Source: Variovorax sp. OK212 (GTDB lineage: Bacteria > Pseudomonadota > Gammaproteobacteria > Burkholderiales > Burkholderiaceae_C). From it: a stretch of 64,000 nucleotides of DNA. Each line of letters begins with the position of its first letter. Position 1 is the first letter of the stretch. Location: contig NZ_FOLP01000015.1 in NCBI RefSeq assembly GCF_900112425.1, positions 1-64,000 on the forward strand. Direction: 5' to 3'. The notes under the pieces are model-generated. The model worked only from the letters and a program-made list of their open reading frames with translations. It was not told the DNA's origin and searched no databases. A program made the position numbers and the translations under genes. Below, piece by piece: positions 34,455 to 41,088 of the stretch.

Positions 34455-34484
34455 TTGACTGCCTCTCCACAGAACGCGTACATT
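34455..34484 (+). promoter_or_regulatory. Sigma70-like promoter of leader RNA copy A
   Basis: TTGACT (34455-34460) and TACATT (34479-34484) with 18-bp spacing. The paralogous unit at 56313 has TTGACC-N18-TACATT at the same distance from every downstream landmark, so the promoter is conserved between the copies. Transcription should start near 34491. Confidence 0.7.
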
Positions 34485-34490
34485 GCCCCT

Positions 34491-34727
34491 GCCTCGTGAT
34501 GAGCGGGGCCGGGATTGGCGTCCCGCTGACATCCTGCGACGAAAGCCGCAGTCACCGCACAGGTCTGCGGCTTTTTCGTTCGTGCTCCTTTTTAGGCGGC
34601 TCGAACGGGAGGGCTCACGCCCTGCCGGTTTCCGCAAGGATGTCCCGGTACGCCAACCTGTTCGAGCTGCCGCCCCCGATTGGCGTCGAGGGCGTCGGTT
34701 TTTGCAAATCGACATCCTCGGAGGCCC
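34491..34727 (+). ncRNA. Structured leader RNA, copy A, with three-part complementary words
   Basis: Word X = TTGGCGT at 34515-34521 and again at 34680-34686; its complement X' = ACGCCAA at 34650-34656. Word Y = GACATCC at 34528-34534 and 34711-34717; its complement Y' = GGATGTC at 34638-34644. First X lies in a hairpin loop closed by AGCGGG (34502-34507)/CCCGCT (34522-34527); second X in a loop closed by CGCCC (34671-34675)/GGGCG (34690-34694). The X'Y' segment is enclosed by GCTCGAAC (34599-34606)/GTTCGAGC (34660-34667) and follows a hairpin AGGGC-TCAC-GCCCT (34610-34623). The second Y ends three bases before the GGAGG ribosome site. X and X' differ in concert in copy B. Confidence 0.8.
34545..34576 (+). 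terminator. Intrinsic terminator inside leader RNA copy A
   Basis: GCCGCAG (34545-34551) and CTGCGGC (34565-34571) form a 7-bp stem followed by TTTTT. It lies about 85 nt after the likely transcription start and before X'. Transcription may therefore give a short RNA carrying first X and Y, or read through to the gene. Confidence 0.75.
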
Positions 34728-35072
34728 ATGGCCCACGCTTCTACAGACGCGCCTTATCGCCCCACCGCCCAGTTCAAGCCCTTCGAATGGGTCCAGGGCG
34801 AGCGGCTCGATCCTTCACGGCAAAGCCGCGCCGCATTCCTCAACGACGCACGCGACGCCGTGCAGGGCGCGCACACGCTGGCCCAGTTGCTCGCGTGGGA
34901 TGAAGACCGGCGCGACGCGGCGCTGTCCGATGCAGATCCCGCGCCGCTTTTCGACGCATGCCAGCGCAGCGCGCTGCAGCGGTTTCTCGCGGTGTCGCTG
35001 GCCCTGCTTCATGCCCGCATCGAAAGCCAGTGCGAGGCGCTGACGGACCAGCGGGACTGGCACTGGGACTAG
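34728..35072 (+). CDS. Small uncharacterised protein behind leader RNA copy A
   Basis: 114 residues from the ATG at 34728, GGAGG at 34720-34724. The core is YRPTAQFKPFEWVQGERLD, AAFLNDARDAVQGAHTLAQL, then FDACQRSALQRFLAVSLALL and ESQCEALTD: an all-helical cytosolic protein. It is clearly paralogous to the protein at 56586-56960. The layout of a helical protein behind a long structured leader reminds me of DUF3077/DUF6124 genes of Pseudomonas; this is from memory and unverified. The function is unknown. Confidence 0.8.
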   Translation: MAHASTDAPYRPTAQFKPFEWVQGERLDPSRQSRAAFLNDARDAVQGAHTLAQLLAWDEDRRDAALSDADPAPLFDACQRSALQRFLAVSLALLHARIESQCEALTDQRDWHWD

Positions 35073-35099
35073 CACTGCCCCACTGGCCCGAACGGCAGG

Positions 35100-35447
35100 T
35101 CAGGACTTGCGCACCGGGTCATGTCCCCAGTTCATCAGCGAATAGCGCCAGGGGGTTTCACGCACGTCGCCTTCGGGCCGCTGCGCCAGGTGCCGATGCA
35201 CGTAGCCGACGACCTTGCGCATGTGCGCGACGTCGCCGGGCGTCAGGTCGCTGTGCGGCTTCTTGAGCAAACGAACGATCCTGCGGCCTGACCTGTGTCC
35301 GACGGACTCCCCGCCGCCGCGGCCCTTGAAGCCGACCTCGCGCGAGTGTTCTTCGGCGAGCCAGTGTTCGAGTTGCGCGGGTGTCATGTTCACCGCCGCC
35401 TCGAAGTCGCGCACCACCTCATGGGTGTCCGGTGCCTGTGCCGACAT
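35100..35447 (-). CDS. DUF3140-like protein
   Basis: 115 residues from the ATG at 35447. Family-like features are the MTPAQLEHWLAEEHSREVG segment, RRIVRLLKKPHSDLTPGDVA, HMRKVVGYVHRHLAQRP and YSLMNWGHDP. DUF3140 proteins often accompany DUF2945 genes, as here with the next minus-strand gene 5 bp upstream. The function is unknown. Small, soluble and basic, so nucleic-acid contact is possible but not shown. Confidence 0.8.
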   Translation of the reverse strand: MSAQAPDTHEVVRDFEAAVNMTPAQLEHWLAEEHSREVGFKGRGGGESVGHRSGRRIVRLLKKPHSDLTPGDVAHMRKVVGYVHRHLAQRPEGDVRETPWRYSLMNWGHDPVRKS

Positions 35448-35452
35448 GAGGG

Positions 35453-35677
35453 TCACCCCTTGCCGCCGGCATGCCGCTGGAGCGCGGAGGCCTTGTGAAT
35501 CGCGCGTTTGCCGCTCTTGTCGCTCTTCACCTCGTACTGGGGCTCGGCATTCGAGGCTTTGGCCGTGTGGCCTTTGACGTGGGCGGTCTTCGTCACCTTG
35601 CGAACCACCTTGCCCGTGGTCTTGCCTTGCGACGTCTTCCAATCGACGGCGTCACCCGCTTTGGGTCTGGTTTCCAT
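35453..35677 (-). CDS. DUF2945 / HVA1-type Tudor-like small protein
   Basis: 74 residues from the ATG at 35677. Pattern GDAVDWKTSQGKTTGKVVRKV, EPQYEVKSDKSGKRAIHKASAL is typical of the DUF2945 (hypervirulence-associated, Tudor-like beta-barrel) family. Very basic. It probably forms an operon with the DUF3140 gene 5 bp downstream. The biological role in bacteria is not established. Confidence 0.85.
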   Translation of the reverse strand: METRPKAGDAVDWKTSQGKTTGKVVRKVTKTAHVKGHTAKASNAEPQYEVKSDKSGKRAIHKASALQRHAGGKG

Positions 35678-35941
35678 TGCTGCTGCTCCATGGTTCGCGC
35701 ACAACGTTGCGTGAAATGAAGCTATGCGCACCCAGCGCAACCGGTGTAGGTCCATGCCGCTTTGTGGCCAGGGTCGGGCGCTTCGGCCGCCAGCGCGCAC
35801 GCGGTCATATACCCAATTTCAGCGATGGCAAAAAAACAAATAGATAACAAAAATCAACAATATGAAACTTCTCTCCATGCTTTGCACAAGGTGCAGTGAG
35901 GTGCGGGTTTCTTCACCCATCAGCAAAACAAGAGGGCATTG

Positions 35942-37339
35942 ATGTTTTCCAGTCGAATGAGTTTTCAGGTGCGCTGCGGCGCCGTGGCCGGCGCGATCCT
36001 GGTGCTGGCTTCCTGCGGCGGGGGTGGCGGCGGCGGTGGCTCGGGCTTCCTGCCGATCGTCGTGCCGCCCGCTGCCCCGGCCCCTGCGCCTGTCGTGACG
36101 CACACGGTCGGCGGCAGCGTCACCGGCCTGACCGGCAGCCTCGTGCTGCAGAACAACGCGGGCGACGACCTGAAGCTCTCGGCCGACGGCAAGTTCAGCT
36201 TTGCCACCGCGCTTGTCGAAGGCACGGCCTATGAGGTCAGCGTGCGCGCCCAGCCGTTGTGGCAGTTCTGCACCGTGACCAAGGGCAACGGCAATGCCGC
36301 GGCCGATGTTGCCGACGTGGCGGTGGCCTGCTCGGCGGCGGTGGCGCAGGTGTCCACCTTCGCCGGGACGGCCGGCACTGTCGGCGCTGCCGACGGCAAC
36401 GGCGCCGCCGCATCGTTCAGCGCCCCGGCCGGCGTCGCCCTCGCCAAGAGCGGCGGCCTGCTCGTCACGGATGGCATCAGCGGTCTCCTGCGAAAGATCT
36501 CTTCCGCCCGGGATGTCGCATTCCTTGCCGGCGGTGGTGGCGCCCCCACCTCGCAGGACGGCAACGGCAGTGCCGCCACGTTCGACGGCCCGATCGGTGT
36601 CGCGATGGATGCCGCGGGAAACTCCTATGTTGCGGATTCCTCGGGCAACCGCATCCGAAAGATCAGCCCCGCGGGCGAGGTGACCACCTTCGCCGGCAAC
36701 GGCACCGCCAGTTCGCTCGATGGCTACCGCACAGCCGCGACATTCAATGCGCCCGTATCGGTGGCTGTGGACGCTGCCGGAAACGTCTACGTGGCTGAGG
36801 TGGTCGCGGCTGTCATTCGCAAGATCACGCCCGACGGCGATGTGAGCACCTTCGCCGGAAAGGCGGGGATGTCCGGCTTTGCCGAGGGCACGGGAGACAA
36901 CGCAAGATTCAACCAGCCCTTCGGCCTTGCGCTGGACGCGGCCGGCAACCTCTACGTTGCCGACGCCGCCAACAGCCGCATCCGCAAGATCACACCCGAC
37001 CGCGTGGTCTCCACGTTTGCCGGAACGGGCCTGATCGGCTCGGCCGACGGCCCTCGCAACTCGGCGACTTTCGCCTTCCCGGCCGCGCTGGCGCTGGACG
37101 TCGACGGCAATGTCTACGTGGCCGAGCCAGGCAGCAGCGTGCTGCGCAGGATCACGCTGGCAGGCGAGGTTTCCACGCTCGCCGGCGTGGCGTTTCAGAC
37201 GGGCGCGCAAGACGGCATCGGCAAGGCCGCCAGGTTCGGGCAGCCCCTGGGGATCGCGGTGGATGCGGGCGGCGCGCTGTACGTGGCCGACACCCAGAAC
37301 AGCGTGATCCGCAAGGTCGAGCCGGTTCGCGCACCCTGA
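35942..37339 (+). CDS. NHL-repeat lipoprotein
   Basis: 465 residues from the ATG at 35942. The lipoprotein signal ends at LASC, followed by a poly-Gly linker and a short beta domain with GGSVTGLTGSLVLQNN. From about residue 135 there are at least five NHL units of the type VSTFAGTAG...DG...F..P.GVALD..GN.YVAD....IRKI, building a beta-propeller. Probably anchored in the outer membrane facing the periplasm. The preceding stretch (35815-35880) is AT-rich and may hold the promoter. The ligand is unknown. Confidence 0.88.
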   Translation: MFSSRMSFQVRCGAVAGAILVLASCGGGGGGGGSGFLPIVVPPAAPAPAPVVTHTVGGSVTGLTGSLVLQNNAGDDLKLSADGKFSFATALVEGTAYEVSVRAQPLWQFCTVTKGNGNAAADVADVAVACSAAVAQVSTFAGTAGTVGAADGNGAAASFSAPAGVALAKSGGLLVTDGISGLLRKISSARDVAFLAGGGGAPTSQDGNGSAATFDGPIGVAMDAAGNSYVADSSGNRIRKISPAGEVTTFAGNGTASSLDGYRTAATFNAPVSVAVDAAGNVYVAEVVAAVIRKITPDGDVSTFAGKAGMSGFAEGTGDNARFNQPFGLALDAAGNLYVADAANSRIRKITPDRVVSTFAGTGLIGSADGPRNSATFAFPAALALDVDGNVYVAEPGSSVLRRITLAGEVSTLAGVAFQTGAQDGIGKAARFGQPLGIAVDAGGALYVADTQNSVIRKVEPVRAP

Positions 37340-37352
37340 GCCCCGCCTGCGC

Positions 37353-38222
37353 TCAGCCGATCGAGAAGGTCGAGCGCATCAGCGCGATGTACGCGTCTTC
37401 CGAGGTCTCGCGCCGCGCCTTCACCAGCGGCTCGATGTCCTTCGTCGCCACGTAGCGCAGCCGGTCGGTGCCGTCGCTCGCCGCATCGAAGATCACCTGC
37501 GCCACGTCGTGCGAGGTGGCCAGGCGCGCCGAGCGCAGGCCGTCGAACACCTTCAGCGCGCCGTTCACGAAGCCCTCGTAGCCGGCGGGCGCGGAGGTCT
37601 GCGAGGCCTCCGACGCCGAGCGGTTGCCGAAGCCGGTCTCGACCACGCCGCCCGGCTCGACGATCTTCACCGCGATGCCTTGCGAGCGCAGCTCGTACGC
37701 CAGCGATTCCGAGAACCCTTCGAGCGCGAACTTGCTCGCGGTGTACAGCGAGATCATCGGCAGGCCGAACACGCCCGCGCCCGAACTCACGTTGACGACG
37801 GTGCCCGCGCCGTTGGCGCGCAGGTGCGGCAGCAAGGCGCGCGTGACGTCCATCACGCCGAACACGTTCACGTCGAACTGCTGGCGCACCTTGTCACGCG
37901 AGAAGCCCTCGAACACGCCGAACAGGCCGAAGCCCGCGTTGTTGACCAGCGCGTCGATGCGGCCGAAGCGCGCGATGCCTTGCGCAATGGCCGCGTCGAT
38001 GCTGGGCAGGTCCTGCACGTCGAGGCGGGTGACGAGCACGTTGTTCAGTGCGGCCAGCGCGGCGCCCGCGGCCGGCTCGCGCATGGTGGCGATCACGTTC
38101 CAGCCGCGCTGTGCGAACAGCTGCGCGGTCGATTGGCCGAAGCCGGTGGAGGCGCCGGTGATGAGCACGGTCTTGGCGGAGGGAGAGGACGAGGAGGACG
38201 GGGAGGAAGAGGGGGAAGTCAT
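37353..38222 (-). CDS. Short-chain dehydrogenase/reductase
   Basis: 289 residues from the ATG at 38222, with a Ser/Pro-rich leader (MTSPSSSPSSSSSPSA). The NAD(P)-binding motif is TGASTGFGQ, the structural motif NNAGFG, and the catalytic set is S in VNVSSGAG plus YTASK. This is a classical SDR of the type often adjacent to a divergent LysR regulator, as here. The substrate is not predictable. Confidence 0.9.
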   Translation of the reverse strand: MTSPSSSPSSSSSPSAKTVLITGASTGFGQSTAQLFAQRGWNVIATMREPAAGAALAALNNVLVTRLDVQDLPSIDAAIAQGIARFGRIDALVNNAGFGLFGVFEGFSRDKVRQQFDVNVFGVMDVTRALLPHLRANGAGTVVNVSSGAGVFGLPMISLYTASKFALEGFSESLAYELRSQGIAVKIVEPGGVVETGFGNRSASEASQTSAPAGYEGFVNGALKVFDGLRSARLATSHDVAQVIFDAASDGTDRLRYVATKDIEPLVKARRETSEDAYIALMRSTFSIG

Positions 38223-38291
38223 GGTGAAGGAAGCCTTTTCGTTGTCGAGCAACGAAGGTAAGGCGGCCCGACTGATGAAACAATCCACCCA

Positions 38292-38308
38292 ATCTCGCAT
38301 GAAGAGAT
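38292..38308. promoter_or_regulatory. LysR-type operator candidate between SDR and LysR genes
   Basis: ATCTC (38292-38296)-N7-GAGAT (38304-38308) fits the LTTR box form, 16 bp before the LysR start and about 70 bp upstream of the divergent SDR start. Confidence 0.45.
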
Positions 38309-38323
38309 GCAGGAATCAGAACA

Positions 38324-39250
38324 ATGCCCAAGACCCACAAGACGGCCGGCAAGGCCGGCCTGTTCGAACTGAACGCGGTGGTGGCCGTGTCCACGCACCG
38401 CAGCTTCCGGCGCGCGGCCGCCGAGCTGGGCCTGTCGCCTTCGGCGCTGAGCCATGCCATTGCGGCGCTGGAGCAGCGCATGGGCGTGCGCCTGTTCAAC
38501 CGCACCACGCGCAGCGTGGCGCTGTCGGAGGCGGGCGAGCAGTTCCTGGCGCGCGTGCAGCCCGCGCTGCGTGAAATCTCCGCGGCCATGGAGGCGACCA
38601 ACGAATTCCGCGACACGCCCACCGGCACGCTGCGGCTCAATGCCTCCGAGGCGGCGGCGCACATGGTGCTGGCGCCGATGGTGCTCGAGTTCATGCGCCG
38701 CTACCCCGACATGCGCGTCGACATCGTCACCGAGGGCCGCTTCGTCGACATCGTGGCGCAGGGCTTCGACGCGGGCATTCGCGCGGCCGACAGCGTGCCC
38801 GAAGACATGATCGCCGTGCCCTGCACGCCGCCGCTGCGCTTCGCCACGGTGGCGTCGCCGGCCTACTTCGCAGGCCGCAAGAAGCCGCGCACGCCCGCCG
38901 ACCTGGCGGCGCACGACTGCATCCGCACGCGCTTCGCCAGCGGCGGCCTCTACAAGTGGGACTTCGCGAAAAAGGGCAAGCGCGTGTCGATCGACGCCGA
39001 AGGGCCGCTCACGCTGGACAACCACCACCTGATGATCGCGGCCGCACTGGAGGGCGCGGGCATCGCGTGGACCAGCGCGTACGAGGCCGCGCCGTACATC
39101 GCCGACGGCCGCCTGGTCGAGGTGCTGAAAGACTGGTCGCCGGCCTTTGCGGGGCAGTGCATCTACTACCCGGGGCACCGGCATGTGCCGGCGGGGCTCA
39201 GGGCGTTTCTGGGGGTGGTGAGGGAGGTGGTGGCGCTCTCGAGCCGATAG
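38324..39250 (+). CDS. LysR-family transcriptional regulator (divergent from SDR)
   Basis: 308 residues. The N-terminal helix-turn-helix is SFRRAAAELGLSPSALSHAIAALEQRMGVRLFNRTTRSV; the LysR substrate domain follows (LRLNASEAAAHMVLAPMVLEF, ADSVPEDMIAVPC). It is of the PA2681/YafC-like branch common in Burkholderiales. It probably regulates the divergently transcribed SDR through the site at 38292-38308. Effector unknown. Confidence 0.9.
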   Translation: MPKTHKTAGKAGLFELNAVVAVSTHRSFRRAAAELGLSPSALSHAIAALEQRMGVRLFNRTTRSVALSEAGEQFLARVQPALREISAAMEATNEFRDTPTGTLRLNASEAAAHMVLAPMVLEFMRRYPDMRVDIVTEGRFVDIVAQGFDAGIRAADSVPEDMIAVPCTPPLRFATVASPAYFAGRKKPRTPADLAAHDCIRTRFASGGLYKWDFAKKGKRVSIDAEGPLTLDNHHLMIAAALEGAGIAWTSAYEAAPYIADGRLVEVLKDWSPAFAGQCIYYPGHRHVPAGLRAFLGVVREVVALSSR

Positions 39251-39304
39251 GCGACCGGCCCCGAGCAAGTCGTCAGCCGTGGCCCCGCAAGGGCAACGGC
39301 ATGG

Positions 39305-40132
39305 TCAGGCAATCATCGACTCGACCTCCGCCGCAAGCACGCGCGGCGCCGGCATCTGCTGCACGATGTTCTCGGTGATGCCGACGGCCATCGCGGGCTG
39401 GCTGGGCCAGAAGCCGGCGATGTTGCTCAGGTCCATGCCCTGGCGCTCCAGGGCCACGCGCCACACGGCCAGGTGAAGCACGCCGCCCAGGGCGTCCACG
39501 CGTTCAGCCTTCGCGGGATTCACGAAGCTTGCCATTGCACCGGCCAGGTTCGAAGCGAAGTCCCAGCGCTGCGCGAGCGAGGCGCTCACGTCGCCGTAGT
39601 GATAACCGAACTCGACAAGCTCGAGTTGCGCGCGCCCCAGCGCCTCGAAGGGGTGAATGGCATTCAGCGCGGCCATGCGCCGGGGCATGGCCTGCGCCAT
39701 GAGCAGGTGGCCGATGGCGTGCATGCTGCCCGCGGTGAACGCCAGGTTGGGGTCGACGCGCCGCGTCTTGGAAGCCAGGTACCGTGCGACCGACGCCACG
39801 CGCAGGCTGTGGGCCCAGAAGTCCGGGAGGTCCACGCCTTCCACTTTGCGGAAGGTTCCGGACAAACCCGAACTCACGACGAACGACCGGATGGCGGACA
39901 GGCCGAGCATCAGGATCGCGCCCTGGATCGACGAGATCTTGCGCGGAACCCCGAAGAAGGGCGAGTTGACCATCTGCAGCACCTTGGCCGCGAGCACCTG
40001 GTCGAGCTCGATGCGATGCGCGATGTCCGCGAAGGACACCTCCTCGTCGCGCATCATCTCGATCAGGTCGGACACCACCTTCGGAACGGTGGGCAGCGAC
40101 TCGTCATTGGCAAAGAGGTCGTCGAGTGTCAT
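39305..40132 (-). CDS. HDOD domain protein
   Basis: 275 residues. HDOD output domain: LPTVPKVVSDLIEMMRDEEVSFADIA, VLAAKVLQMVNSPFFGVPRKISSIQGAILMLG, then FWAHSLRVASVARYLA. The HD/GYP metal residues are partly lost, as usual for HDOD. Such proteins act in signalling, often with chemotaxis or cyclic-di-GMP systems. It stands alone here. Upstream palindromes GGTTT-AGT-AAACC (40184-40196) and a hairpin at 40208-40232 lie in its 5' region. Confidence 0.88.
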   Translation of the reverse strand: MTLDDLFANDESLPTVPKVVSDLIEMMRDEEVSFADIAHRIELDQVLAAKVLQMVNSPFFGVPRKISSIQGAILMLGLSAIRSFVVSSGLSGTFRKVEGVDLPDFWAHSLRVASVARYLASKTRRVDPNLAFTAGSMHAIGHLLMAQAMPRRMAALNAIHPFEALGRAQLELVEFGYHYGDVSASLAQRWDFASNLAGAMASFVNPAKAERVDALGGVLHLAVWRVALERQGMDLSNIAGFWPSQPAMAVGITENIVQQMPAPRVLAAEVESMIA

Positions 40133-40207
40133 GGCGTTGTGGTTGTATTGCCTTGGTATGCGAAAGATTCTCCTCCAGCGCGCGGTTTAGTAAACCCTTG
40201 ATCGGAG

Positions 40208-40232
40208 GGAATCCGTCATTTCTACGGATTCC
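40208..40232. repeat. Inverted repeat between mpg and the HDOD gene
   Basis: GGAATCCG-N9-CGGATTCC, 8-bp perfect arms. No T-run follows on the minus strand after the glycosylase gene, so terminator status is doubtful; it could be an operator for the HDOD gene. Confidence 0.35.
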
Positions 40233-40303
40233 GGTGGGAGTGATGCGCCGGCAGGCCGATGCACGGCGGGGCAGGGCGAAACCCGCACGCTTGAACAGCG
40301 AGC

Positions 40304-40891
40304 TCACGCGAAAGGCTTGCTCAGGAACCGCGAGTTCCGCTCCCCGAAACGCCACGGCATGTCCACGGCCTTCGAGATGCCGATGCGCGGTCCCTCGACC
40401 ACGTCCGGGCGCGGCGGGTCATGAGGCGCCGCGAGCAACGCGAAAGGCGCCACATCGAGGCGCATGCCATCGAAGCTCCGGTCGATGGCCAGCGCCTGTC
40501 CCACGCGGCCGGGGCCCGCGCACAGCAGGCGCGCGTCGGCCAGCCCGCGCCGCTCGCGCATGCGGTCCAGGGCGTGGGTGGGCTCGAGCGCGCGAATGAG
40601 CACACCGGACGCATGCCCGGTCTCGCGGCAGACGAAGTTCAGGCACCAGTGGATGCCGTACGAGCGGTAGACATACGCGCAGCCCGGCGGCCCGAACAAG
40701 GTTGCGTTGCGCTCGGTGCGGCCGTTGTAGGCGTGCGAGGCCGGTTCCTCGGGGTCGTAGGCCTCGGTCTCGACGATGCGCCTGCCGACGCCGTCGACCA
40801 GCAAGGTGACGCCGATCAGGCGCCTGGCCACGTCGAGCGACGGCGCTGCGAAGTCGATCTCTGCGTGGATGAGCGCGCCGGGCGTTGCCAT
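40304..40891 (-). CDS. mpg: 3-methyladenine DNA glycosylase (AAG/Mpg type)
   Basis: 195 residues from the ATG at 40891. AAG-family motifs are the catalytic IVETEAYDPEEPASHAYNG, RNATLFGPPGCAYVYRSYGI and HWCLNFVC, then GVLIRALEP and LCAGPGRVGQAL. It excises alkylated purines in base excision repair, in the cytosol. It is a single gene, separated from the HDOD gene by 171 bp and divergent from the MOSC fusion gene. Confidence 0.92.
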   Translation of the reverse strand: MATPGALIHAEIDFAAPSLDVARRLIGVTLLVDGVGRRIVETEAYDPEEPASHAYNGRTERNATLFGPPGCAYVYRSYGIHWCLNFVCRETGHASGVLIRALEPTHALDRMRERRGLADARLLCAGPGRVGQALAIDRSFDGMRLDVAPFALLAAPHDPPRPDVVEGPRIGISKAVDMPWRFGERNSRFLSKPFA

Positions 40892-41088
40892 CGCCGGATG
40901 ATAGGTGCGCGGGTGCGCGGATGTTCGGGTGTCCGCCGTGGGCTGGCCCATTTGCCACACCCCGGCACCTCCGGCATCCTTACGGCCTCATCCGTCTTTG
41001 GACAGATGCCGGCGCCGCCACGCCGCCACGCCGCCCTGCGCCATGTGCCTTGCGACGCAACGAGGCGCTGAAACCCGGAGGTATTTCA

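Noticed and set aside
34491-34727. Simple duplicated promoter with chance complementarity
   Set aside because: Coordinated change of X at two sites and X' at one site between otherwise near-identical copies, with matching hairpin contexts, is hard to explain by chance.
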